Source: Ectocarpus siliculosus (lineage: Eukaryota; Sar; Phaeophyceae; Ectocarpales; Ectocarpaceae). Taken from it: 64,000 nucleotides of DNA. This document shows positions 1-12,500 of this stretch, in pieces (within the stretch, counting starts at the first letter, position 1; every line of letters begins with the position of its first letter). Under the pieces are notes generated by a model that saw only the letters and a list, made by a program, of their open reading frames with translations, searched no databases and was not told the origin of the DNA. The position numbers and the translations under genes were made by a program. The stretch spans positions 38,499 through 102,498 of the forward strand of contig FN648616.1 of NCBI GenBank assembly GCA_000310025.1, in the 5' to 3' direction.

Positions 1-308
1 GCGCCACTAGGCCACGCCCATCGACGAATATTGCATTCGGGGGTGGTGGGACATAACCAAAGCCTATATCGTTGTAGGCAGTAGGGGTGTAACCCCAACT
101 GATGACGTGCATGTACGTTAGAGTTTCCAGTGCACATCTCAAATGTATAGTGTCGAGTCAAAGCGGTCGAAGCCCGAGCGTCAGCGATAGCTCGGGTAGT
201 TTGACTGATCGAGATTTGCGACGTTTTCCAAAGGTCATCAATGACATCACCCTTTTCACAGTGTTGACCTCTTCAATCCTGTTTGGCGATGAACATCGAT
301 GGGCGTAG
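1..308. other. No supportable gene
   Basis: Short open frames occur on both strands but none has a convincing splice context or composition. An upstream exon or the 5' untranslated part of the giant gene that follows could lie here; I cannot show it. Confidence 0.4.
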
Positions 309-503
309 GTTCTGAAGTGCATCATGCTGCGTGAAGGGTACCTCTCACGCGTCACAAGGTTAGCGGAGGGCATGCAACGAAGGTCGAAACGAAGCTACGG
401 TCTGCCTGAGGCTCTCCCCCCCGGTATGGTTGATCTCCTGGACTTGCTTCGGATTGCCACCCTGGAAACGGTCGAAGCAATCTCCCTATGGAGACTGTCC
501 CAG
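309..503 (+). CDS. Giant gene exon 1 (first visible)
   Basis: In-frame TAG at 306-308 overlaps a possible acceptor (gggcgtag), so this is either an internal exon starting at 309 or the initiating exon with ATG at 324. It encodes a basic helix and the segment LPEALPPGMVDLLDLL, and ends CTGTCCCAG before the donor gtgaat at 504 in phase 0. Confidence 0.5.
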
Positions 504-3500
504 GTGAATGGATGGTTTCGACCGCTTGGACAGCACAAATTTACCTCATAATAGGCAAATTTTTGGGCAGATACCACGCGGCGAAGGGCGGAAGTTCTAA
601 CCCGTGGGTATCCACGCACGATATCGTCGTGTTGACTGATTCTCAACGGACGTTATGGCCCTACCTCCAACCACAGGTAACTCCTACACCCGCACCATTT
701 GAGTGGAACGGCCGCAACTATCTAATGAAAATGCTGCAAGACTGCGACTTTCTGGACCGCGTTGAGGCTCTCCGCAACTGGCTCGGTTTCCCAATATCAG
801 GCAACCCCTTCTTCGTTCCACAAGACGAGGTGAACACTCGCAACGAACCAGATGAAGGCTCCGCCAGTCGAAGAACTAGCCAAATGGTTGGTGCAGGGTT
901 AGGTTTCGATAAGTCCGGCCTGGCCGACGTTGGGAGGCAGCCGTGGCTCGGGCCATTAGTATTGAAGAGCGTCGATGAGGCCGGTAGCGATTTCGGAAGA
1001 GAAGCATATAGCAGCCGACGCCGTAAACAGCGGAGACTACGAAAAACGGATGGAACGAACAGTCTGGCGCCCTACGCTGCTGCTGTCGTGAACGACCCGA
1101 CTCTGCTGGCTGCGGTGAAGGCCCCATCTCCAACGCGACGGGGCGACCAAAACGGCATCCAAGGGTTAGGTCCGAGAACAGACGCCCTCGAGTTGTCACC
1201 TAGAAAGGCTACCGTGGACATTGAGGCATTGGTCCCTAACCTCGTTTCGAGGGATGACGCGTGCAGGATCGGTGTGGCGATAAAGGCTCTGATGGATGAA
1301 CAGAAGCGATTGCTCGAGGCTTCTAAGGTATCGGAGGCAGAAGCAGCGCAATGCTTTGGTCGCCGGCGGAGATCCAGGGCTTGGTCGAGAGTTTCGACCG
1401 CGTCATCGAATGCCGGTTGGCAGAACTTCCGTGCGTCTGTAACCTCGACAACTGGTGCAGCAAGCAAGCGACCATCTAGCTTCGAAGCACAAGTCACTCG
1501 CCGAACAGGATCAACTGTAGGGACTTTGCGCCGCAACCATCAGGTTGCGTCTGGTTTGCCTGAAACAGGCGACATGCGCTCTTTAGTACGGACGGCAGCC
1601 GGGCTCATGAACCAACCGCTGCCTGACCCGCACCCTGGGCTGGGACCGGTGTTACTGAAGTCAGATCTTCCGGGTGGACAACTACACCCTCACCCGTTCC
1701 TCCACACTGTGTCGGATGCTCATACTGCAACGACAGACGGCCTCGAGCAAGAAATCTCAATAGTTGTTCCTACCATCTCGGGTCCGGAAACCGAGGACCG
1801 ATGTTCCACAGCGCCTTCGAACTCGAACTCAATGGTGGCCTCGTCTTCGGCCAGAGATGTAGCGGGTGGGCGGCAAAGGCGAAGCGTTCGCCGTCGATCC
1901 TCGGTGAACCATCGCCGCGCTGTCACTGCCCCGGCGAGTTTATGCAGTTCATCTTCAAGTCCAAGACGTTCGCTCCTGGAGCAAGGACCGCTGATCTCTT
2001 GCGCAATTCAGCAGGATACTCCCACATCTCGTGTACCTTTCGCGGAACGAGCTGAAACGCAGGATATGATGAAACCGTCAGCCTCGGAGTACTCCAGCCG
2101 GGTGTTCGGGCTGTCGCGAAAAGCCGGCGCGGAACTGAGGGCGTTGACGGCCGCGGGGACGACAGGGCGGCGGCAGCCTCCGCCTCGTGAGATACGTCTG
2201 CGCCGCCTGGCAAGGGACGTCGCCCGGCACGCGACGGAACTCCGGCGGCTTGTGGGGGAAGAAAATCGGCTCAGGAAATATCTAGCTTCTCGATGCAGCG
2301 ACGGCAGCAAACAAGATGGCGACAGCCAGTTACTCCACTGCGGGCGAAGAGGAAGTGCGGGAGGCATGGAGAATGACGATGATGCCCTTGCGAGAATGGT
2401 ATCTGTGAGGGAAGATGGCAGTAGAGCTCCTCAGCGGACGGGTTTAGATGCCGTGGACGGTGAGTTACCAGAGCACCACCAGAAGAAGATGCAGACTCTG
2501 CTGGAGGCAAAACGCCGTGAGATCGAGTTGAAGACGTTCGATCTCGGCGTAAAGCGAGACGAGCTGGGCTGCCTTCGGGTGGTGCAAAAGCAGGAGCGAG
2601 AGAGGAAGCTTGCTCTAGAGATGGAACGGAGGCGCGCTCGCCTTGCAGACGGGCAGGTCAGTGCCAACGAAACACCCCAGCCCCATCGTATAAGCCTCCC
2701 CGGTGTTTAACTGGCGTTTCATGGTGGAGCCCTTACGATATCTGCTGCTACAAGTCGATGATGTAGACATGTTGTTCGGTTCCTAGTCGCTCATACCGTG
2801 GGCTAACCTGCACTGCTCAAGTGCCTGGATTAGGAATGGTACACCGTGCCGGTTCGAAACATATTTCCTGCCGCTTGGGATAGACGCGCTGTGTCTACTT
2901 CATGAACAGTTATTTCCCTGGTGGATCGTTGTCGCACGCGATGAAACCAAGCAGAGGTTACCAGATGATGACAAGGTGGCGGAATCGCTCGAGGAGAGTT
3001 CTTGCCTCCTGGTGCAGAAGCGCATCCGGGGAAATACTGGTCGCAAGTACGCGGCGTGGTATAAGGCGCACATTCAACAGGCAAGCCTCCATACCTGACG
3101 GTAGTATCTATTCGACCATGTCAACGACACTTGGGGTTGGTATTTCTCCACCTGGTCTGTGCTACTGTTGTATATGCCGAAGAACATGTGTTCAAAGAGC
3201 TACATGAAATTTAGACTACATCCTCCACCGGGGGACTCAGCAAGCGCGGCTCACAGCACCACGTACTCTACACGCAGCTCCGTTTGGCCATTGCGGCCAT
3301 TCCCAAGTATCATCATTGGAGTGTACGTGTACATGGGCCATTGAAATGCACGGGAGACACATGTTGTCAAAGCATGCCCTCGAGCATCGAATATGTCTTC
3401 CAAAGAGCTACAGTTGAAAAAAAACCCAAATAACCGTTTCCGGCGTCAAATGGCCAGATTGAAATCCGCATCACATTAACATTGTCAACGTCAGTCGCAG

Positions 3501-6500
3501 CACTTTCTAAACGTGACTGTCAACAATGTTGACAGGCAGCAATGACAATTCAACGTGGAGTCTGGTTCATTTGGGACAGAAGAGCTACAAGGCGCCGCCT
3601 CCTGCTACACGCCTCGGCGAGGCCGATCCAGGCGACCATCCGGATGTTCGTCAAGCGACAAGCCTACAAGCGATTGCTGCGAGAAAAGAAGGAATTGTTC
3701 GCAACTTGCAAGGTGAGCGAAAAGGCGACGAGGGAGAACCGTGCCTTCATGAGTCGCCACGAAAGTTGTAGTGCAGCAGTTGAACCGCCTTGTCGGTGGG
3801 TGTCTCTCCAAGCTACTCAACTCACTGAGGGAGAAATTGATGCAGGCCTGATGCTGTGAAATATATAGCTGGACGTTTTCAGCACACCGACGCTATTACC
3901 TTCTCTCTTCTGCTACCAGTTAGTGAATTCGCCCTAATCTTGTTGGTCCGACTATTACCGGGAACGCTTTGTCGACCCCCTCGCCTCTTGTTCGTATCTA
4001 GTGGAAACGAATACCGTTGGTCATGTTTTGTCGGGCTCCGTGTTTTTTAATCGTTCCTAAACCGAAGCATGATGCCTGACGGCTGCATTTATCCGTTCAT
4101 CCGTCTCAGATCCAGAGAATCGGTCGCGGAATGCTCGGGCAGCGGAGGGCGGCGGCACGCCGATCGATGATAGCGGCAGCTACCAGGGCGCTTGACTGGG
4201 TGTCTCTAGAGAAATTACAGCCAAAACACCTCAAGGAGCTGGCGCACGCGATTCATGGTGCTCTCGTAGACCCAGTGGTAAGCAGGGTAATGCATGATAG
4301 TATGAGGAGTTCGTCAGGGTTGTACTCGAAGCCCACACGGATCGCACGTAACGTCCTTCAACAATAGCCCAGTGAGGTTGTTTTCACCCATCCGCACGCG
4401 TGCCCCACCGAACGCTTGGCCTTGGGATGCTGCACATCGGGTATTGGATTAGAACCCCAGGATTCGACCGTCACTCCTCATACCAGCGACGGAAAAAAGT
4501 GGTATCCATGGCCAGGGTACGCTTCCGACTTTGAGAACGTCGGCTCGGGAACATCGCGCGAATGGGCGCGATCCAATTGACAAAACAAAACATTTCTGTC
4601 AATAGCCCAGAGGGTTACTAACACAAGATGAGCAATAAGTGCTGAGGCCATCTCCTTGTTACGACCGTTTCGTTGCACCGGCCCCACACCCACGTGCGAT
4701 GTCATCCCAATTGTTCACTTTTTCCTGTCGACTTGCACCGCGATACCGTACGACACCACGAGCAGCGTCAATTTCCCCCAGCAGGCGTGCTCGGGGCCCT
4801 TCGTGTAACGTTGACAATCTTAGACGATGCAAAAGAAAAATGCACCAGCGGCAGCGGCGGCGGTGGCAGCAGTGGTCGCAGCAACTGCAGCAGCGGCGGG
4901 AGAAACGGCAGCGGCAGCGATGGCGGGACAGGCAGAAGAAGCAGCGGCGTCGGGAACGGCAGTGTGGAAATGGTGACGTTTCAAACAGCCCTTGGGCGCA
5001 CTGTGCGGACCCCAGTGTCCTCGGCGGATCTGACGTGGGAAATGGCTGCGAGAGTGCTGGGAAGACCATTCCGGTAAAGATATTATTAGAGTCAACTGAC
5101 TTGACACCAGACCGTGTTCTAAATAGCCGGTAGCGTTTCGTTGTATATGTGTCCTCTGTCAGCCCTGCTGTAACGATCCTCGCCCCACGCACAATAGAAA
5201 CCTTTCCAATGTACATCTACCTCTGTGATACCGGCAGGACGGCCATACATCATTTCAGTCCTCCCCCTTCTTCGACAAATTAACCCTTCGACACAACCCC
5301 TCTCCCGTCCGCCCACCAAGGAGATCGATGGAGACCACGTGATTACGAGCATGCAGGCATTCGACAGAAGATATATAGTTGCACGACGACAACGCAAAAA
5401 ACGGCGCCAAGACTCGACATTGAAGTGATTCACCGAGGAATAGCAACCGTGCTGGTACCAAAGGAGAACCGCCATCTCGTTTCTAGACTGCACGATATGC
5501 TTTGAAGTACAACACGCCTCCCCTTCCCGAAACCGTACGTCAATAGGCTTTTGCGGCGAATGAGAGCCTTCGCGTCCGGCCTGGGGGCCTCTTCCGACTC
5601 AAGCCCCGCCCGCCTGCTTCACCTCTCCTCCGAGGCCTGTAGACTTCTCGCTGCCTACCGGTCGGACGCTTCGTGGTCCACCGAGTCGCTGGCGGCGATA
5701 ACGCTCGGCGGCACGGCAGCTAGGGCGCTGGTCGGGTGGGCGGTGGAGCTCGAGCGAGGGTACGCGGAGCAGCCTCGCGTTGAAAACTTTCTGAGGTGCG
5801 TCCGCGTGGCACACGCACGGATTTTTATGGTGGGACGGTTAGGGTAGTCGGAGTTAAAGAGACTGCTGTTCCGTTCAAACATCATCAGTTGTGGGGTGTG
5901 CGCCCAGCCTACTTTCTTTGGCGGGGGGGGGATGTAGCGGGGTACGCCGCGGTTTCGACGTGTATGATTCATAGCATCCATTTGAACACGTGCATAACTC
6001 TGGCAACGGGAGGGGTAGGACGCCACGTTGAAGCACACAAGGATAACAACACGGGCAAGTTTGGAGCGATTATGTAATTGACATTGCACCAGCAGATTTT
6101 CGTCCCCCACATGTACAGTGTTTGTACGTACGGATAGCGTGGTTAGACAATACATTTTCTGAGTACTTTTCAAGCTTGTCGCGCACTTGCGCCCTCGAAG
6201 ATATCTACAAGGGGTCGGTGTTATGGTCCACCTGGTACGGCAACACGGCAAGTCCTCAAGGGCCGCCGAGCTCTGATCCATGTTGAAACTCCCTAAAAAA
6301 TCACGGCCTCTGTGAAACCGAACCCGCCCCACCACTCAGAGACGCGCAGCCTGCGTGGCTCCGGAAAGGGCGGTCCTTCCAGAGACGCCGCCGAGCGTTG
6401 GAACTCCACGCGGAGTCGTGTCGGCAAGCGGTGGTGGTTGCGAGGCAGTACCGCGAACACCTGGAAAACCGGGGACGTGCTTATGGTGACCCGGTCGTGG

Positions 6501-9500
6501 CGTTGGAAGTGCTGGAAGAGCAGCGTCAGGCTGCGGAAGAAGCGGTTCAAGATCTGGAACGCAAGAGGATAGAGTTTCTAGCCACGCAAGCTAAAGCCGA
6601 GGTAGGTTCGCAGCGATGAGAATGTTCTAAAGATTTCACCATCGAAAGTAGAACCATCTGCTCATCTGCTGGGACATCTGAGTGTGTTTGGGGGGTTGAG
6701 ATTTCCCGTATGAACCCGGGTCCTCGGATACCTGCATTCGTAAACGTTGTGGGGTTCCGACAAATCACCGCTCTGTGGTTGCGACATATATCAGTGTTGT
6801 GAAAAGAATAGTGTAGGTGGTCGTGTCGGCAGTTCAACCTCCCGTCTTCTGAGGTCACTCAGAAACAGACAGGGAACTGTTTAGGTATGCATTGTCGACG
6901 TAGGGCGAACCAGACACTGACCACCATGTCGGTGGCTACCTGGCTGCCCTCACTTCGGATTCGGAACGGCTCGTCCCTGAACCAACAGGAAGCTGCCGGG
7001 AGGGCTCTCACGGACGATGTGGAGTTCGCAGAGCGGGAAGCCTCTGTAGCTGCAAGGGCGGAGGAGATGGCTCGTCGGCTCGGGCAGAGCGGGTCCGAGG
7101 AGATAGCTGCTTTGGCCGGGAAGACGCTCGACTGTGGAGTTATCCTCAGGCGTGTCATGTTGTACTATTAATACTCCTAACTGTGACCAGCTATTTTTGT
7201 GTAGTTTGCCGTCGTTGCCTCCATTCCTAATGAGTATTTCCTTCGTCTTGGGTACGTACGACCGATCAGCTCTATTCGGGTGTGCACGTGACTGCACGAG
7301 TGTAGATGGGTGACAGTGAACCAGAAAAGTAAGGGGCAGATAAATCTGGGGGAAGCACGTGGTGCCAGGGTGGTCCTAAGACGGGGACAAACAGGTGTGG
7401 GAATCGGGCTTTCTCGAATATGAGTGAAGTTTATCTTCCAGCGTACGGGAACTGTCCCTAGAAAGGATAGCTTCGCTGTTGGGTGTGTCATAAACGGAAG
7501 TAGGGTCGCTAGGGGGCTACATTCGCTTTGTTCGTGTGGTCACTGCTGCTGTGTCGATCGTTGTTGAGCCTTGTCTTCGAACACAACTATGCAGGCGTCG
7601 GACATAAAAAACGCCGGTACCTTCACATGATGCCCAATAACGGCAACGTGAACCATTGAGAATCTTTCAAGTAGACCACCATGAGTTACAATCACGACCA
7701 ATTTCAGCGTGCTTAGCTACCTCAACGAGGTCGTTGAAACAGCGATTGATGTCCGCGGAGGAGGTTTATATCCAAGCCGGATTTCGGGATGGCCCATGCA
7801 ACACTCGCGTTCATTTGTTCGCAAACAACCAGCACTCTATCGTGTCAAATTTCGCACACATCGTCCCCCCGCAACGCTCGCAACCACGGGCTGGGTTGCT
7901 TCTCTGTGAATCATTGTAATTGTAGGGAGTTGCAGAGGCGGTTGCGCGTGTGGGAGCGGCGCTGTCGGCAGGAGAATCGACCCCTTCTGCAGGAGTGGAT
8001 TCCTCCGACGGAGAGTCAGAGAAACATGTCCCGAGCTTTGGGGGAAGTTCGCGCGTGGAAGCAGATCACAGTCGTGCAGAAAACAAGGTGGGGCGCGTCG
8101 GTGTGGTTGCGGCCTCGTGTTTTACGCCATCGCTCATGAACAGACGAAAGTTGCCTCCGTCAAGGGGCAACCAGCCCTGGGTACGCAAGGCTGAAGAGGT
8201 ATGGTGGCCACCGCAGGTCTTACCGTACACTTAGCTCAAGAGTAGTGGCTGCAATAATCAACTCCACGACTACATGGTCCACCCACCACCGGCACGTAGT
8301 TGCAGACGACGAGAGAAAACTGTCAGAATGCGCCATGAGCATTTGAACGCCGGTTGCCACCATTATACAGGCTTGTCGAAGACGCGGGAGGGCGTCGGTT
8401 CGTCAAGGGCTTCACCGGCAAGGACATGGAAATTTGGAGGAGCGCTGTCGAGGGGTTGGCAGCATGTGGTGCGGACATTGAGTCGGGTGAGGCGAGACTA
8501 GAGGAAGACGTGGGCCGGTTCGAACAAGAGATCTCGAGAGTCAATGCGGAGATTGCGGCTCAAAAGGTACCAGCGCATATGAAAAATTGATAAGAAGCAA
8601 GGGCTCGAAGCCGGTCGTCCCGGTGGTCTAGTTGATATCCTCGAAACCTTCTAGAGGTCAGGTCAGGGGTTCGAATCCCGGCGTAAGCGAGCTTTTCTTG
8701 CAAAGTGAGTTTTTCCCTCGCTTCCGCTCCTGGCCTAGTGGATAGCGCTAGTTCGTGTGTACACAGAGGGAAGAGAGTGCTGAACTCTTCTCGCAGTAAA
8801 AATCGAAGGCAAAGTACCGCAGAAGGGGAGGGTAGAGGGGGGCTCTTCTGTGTGACCACGGGTTGGAGTAAACGGCACCAGTGCTGTGAGCGCTGATTTG
8901 AAGTGAAGACAAAAAAAAAAAAAGGGCAGCACCGCCGTATTGCCACAGCGTTTGTCTTTTGATATCCGTGCTCCGGTTTGACTTGGCCAGAGCAACCCGC
9001 TGATGCACTCTTACCCCTTTGATCCCCTACACTCTAGTTTCTCGAATCGATGGAATGTGTCTGTGGTTTGATAAATGAGACGTTGGGAAAGGGTTTGGTG
9101 CCAGAACGGGCATGCGTTTGGATTTAGGAGGTGGCTCGCGTAAGTTTAGACCGGGGCATGGCTCCAAAAGCAATACTGGTGCAATACACGAGGAGCGGTG
9201 TGTTTCCGCAGAAAGTAGGAGGTACACCGTGCCTTCACCAGTGTTGTTTTTGGCTTTGGTGGTGCCGTGCGACGGCTCACCCTTGACGCGTGCGTTCCTC
9301 ACTTTCGTGTTCTCTCTGCTCCCTCCCAAAGGTCAGCTCCGCTCGCTGGGACAACACCACCAAAGAAACACAAGCCCTAGAACGGCAAGAGGATGCGGAC
9401 GCCGCTCGCGACGAGCGGAGGACCGCCATGGGCGCAACCCTTCCTCCCGGGATGCTAGAAAACCCTTCTGGGACTTGCGCGGGGGGCGGCGTTGAAAGCC

Positions 9501-12500
9501 AGGGTCCCTCCGGCGGGTCCTCCCAACGACGACCCGTGCTGTTGCTCCTGGGGCTCGACCTGCCGGCCTCTGTCCGAGAAGAGGTAAGGGCCGGACTCGA
9601 ACGTGATGCTCCCGATCTATTCGGCCAGCATGTCGTTGGTGTCGACGCGCTCCCTTCTCTGGCGTCCGCAGCGCAGGCGGCAGGGGGGCAAGGCTGTTTC
9701 TTGGAGCCGTGTCAGGAACAGACGGCAGGAGCAGTGACACCTCCTCCTTCTACTCAACCAATACGGGAGACGGTTGTGACCGGCAATACCGGTCAGAGAG
9801 GTTCGCCCAAACATGGCGAACGTCTCGGGGGCGTGGCAACTGCACGCGGCGACTTCGAACAGGGTGTTGTCGCAAGGACGCGAGCTAACCTGGTACAAGC
9901 CGCGCTATCGGCCGGCAAGAACGTATCTCTCGAGGTGGTCCCCGGCCCGGGGCTATGGGCGCGGGGGCGTTTTCTTCGGGACCTAGAGGCCCTCCTCGGG
10001 GGATTGGACGCGTGCGGGTGTGGCGTAGACCACAGCGACACCGATACGAAACAGACGTCTGGGCCGACAGTGCTGCTAGTTGAAGGGCACAGCCGAAATC
10101 GCGCCGGAGGGGGCATGGACGTGAGCCACGGCACGAAGTTCGTAGGAGAAGGCGCCGCGAAAAACTGGAAGGCGGACCGTTCTTACGATCAGGGACCGGA
10201 AAGGACACTCCCCCCTGCATTGTTGACCGCCAGGAGGCTGAAAGCTCTCATGGAGGAGGCGGCCCAGTGTCTACACGATCTGTCTACCGAGTACGGGAGA
10301 ACTCCCAGTCCGTTCAAGGCGATACAAGATGACAGCTATGCCTCTAAAAGTTCTAAGGCACCGAGAGAAGCCCATCAACGACGCCAAGGAACAATCAGAG
10401 CAGAGGGCTCAACGGACCCCGAACGACCAAACGCTGGCAGTTTCCCGATGAGAAAACAGTACAACGCTTCGTTGGCGACGACAGGCTCCCGAGGGATGGC
10501 TTTGCTGCTGGCAGCATGTCACATGCTCCTTCACCCTGGTCGACGATATGACTTAGGGGAGTTCAGGACGGGAAGAGGTCTGGACGTGTACTTGACCGAA
10601 GGCATGACGATGCAAAAATCGCCCGGTAAAGCGCCAACCACGTCGAGCGAAGAGGTTGAACTTGGCGCCTTTGAAATGGTTCACGCCTTCAACCTAGCAA
10701 GGAGCTGCCGCGAAGAGCTTGCCGAACAGGGGTCGGCTCGGGGCGTGGCCGCCTTACTCCGTCGAGCAGACCTTTACTCGACGCCACTCGAAACAGCCGT
10801 TGCCCTCCAACGCCTTGTGCAGCACTCCGACTGGCCCGTGGCCTCTCCTCGTTCCGACTTCGCCGGGTGTTCCGCTTCTGGGGCGTTCGTAGGATGGGTT
10901 GTTGCAGCCGTGGCTGTCACGACCGAGCTTGTTCTCGGAGGGGGTGGGGTAGAACTGGGGGCAGGTTCAGGTTCAGCCCGAAATCCTTCAGGTGACGAGC
11001 GGAAGGCCGTGGCGTCAGGTACGGGTGTTGAAGGCCGGGGTTGGTGTGGAGGGGCGGGCGGGGCGGGGTCGACAGCGGAAGGTAGCGGCGGCAATGCGCT
11101 GCTATCTACAAGCATGAGAAACTTACAAGAGGAACGAACGCGGGAACAGAGGCTCCTGCTAGGAATGGAGACGTCCTTGATTGATGAGATCGTTGCTGTT
11201 CTGGACGACGATTCACCGTGGTTGCCACCACCGGAAGACCCCGAAGGACATGGGGACGTGAGAAATCGGCGCCAATGCAGGGCTTCGGAGGTGTTCAATG
11301 CACTACTGGACACAGTTTTAAGGCCTTTCAACGTGAGTTTCAATATGTGGCGGTGGCGGCTCTAATGTCCAGTTTCTCTGTTCCGGGTATCATAACTTAC
11401 ATGTACCCGTAAACGGCAGGAGCCTTGTCGCCTCCTGCACAGTGGTTGTGTGAGATTTGGCATCCATGACTCTCAACATATTCGAAATTGCTGCCCTTAC
11501 TGGCGCTTGGAGCTCACCGGCTGTCAACCAGATCAAGCAGAATCGTCACACGAACCCTCGGTATCGATTTTCCGCACGCCTCCCGTCGCCGCCTGGATCA
11601 CTGAACACCGGGCAAGGTGTTCGAGGTGGTGGACCACGAAATTTCTTTAGGCCACAGCCCCCCACAACAGCAAGAGACGGCCTTCGCTCCGTCAGTGCCA
11701 CAGGCAAGGGGAGAAGGACCTGTCAGCAAGCAGATGGGGGTTTGCCGTGGTGGTAGTGACCGGTTTGGCGTGACGGTGAGCAGGGCGTTCGGGTCGATTT
11801 ACGCCAGAGCCGTGGTGCTAGGTACAGGGAGCATGCGGAAAGGCCAAGCGGTGACGGCTCGAACGAAGGATGAAGACTTGATCCCTCTTCTTTCTCCGAA
11901 CTGGATGGAAAAGTGAGTACACAGCGTACGATACTCGTAGCGTGCAGTTTCGCATGTGCGTTGCACATGGGTGAAACAACAGCATTGTTGAATATCGTGT
12001 CGTAACAATGTTTCAGTGCGGGCGGACGTTCGTACTTGTTTGGTTGCAGGCGTATGCCATGGTTCCGCTTACGGTGGAGAAACAGCACGCCCACAGACTG
12101 TACGGATATGACCTCGCTGAACCCCAGAGGTGTCGTGTAACATACTGTGTACACGCCTAAATCCAGCAGTCACGAAATGACATATGGCACGAGGGACGAA
12201 AAAATCGACCAAATATTCATTCCTTTGGTCGACAACAGAACGTCGATTAAATCGATTCTGTGTGTACAAATAGGGCCCAGCAGCGTACAGCAAAACATCC
12301 CAGGCGAAATTCCATCGAGTATCGTAGGGTCCCCATGTCCACCACGAAAAATACAAGGTAACGAACATGGTTGGGCGTCCCTGTGTATTCACCTCAACGA
12401 CGCGCCGTCTTTTTTTCTGCTCTTAAGAAAGGAAGCCCACCCCCCCACCCGCCCCGTTCTTGCGTCTCCAGACACGACCTTTCCGCCCTACGCGAACTGA

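Noticed and set aside
504-676. Upstream extension of giant-gene exon 2 (open frame from 488)
   Set aside because: A donor at 504 and a well-formed acceptor at 676 join exon 1 to exon 2 in phase; the extension reads through this intron.
8611-8695. Functional tRNA gene
   Set aside because: A and B boxes are present, but the ends do not form an acceptor stem and a poly(A)-tailed body follows, so it is a SINE head.
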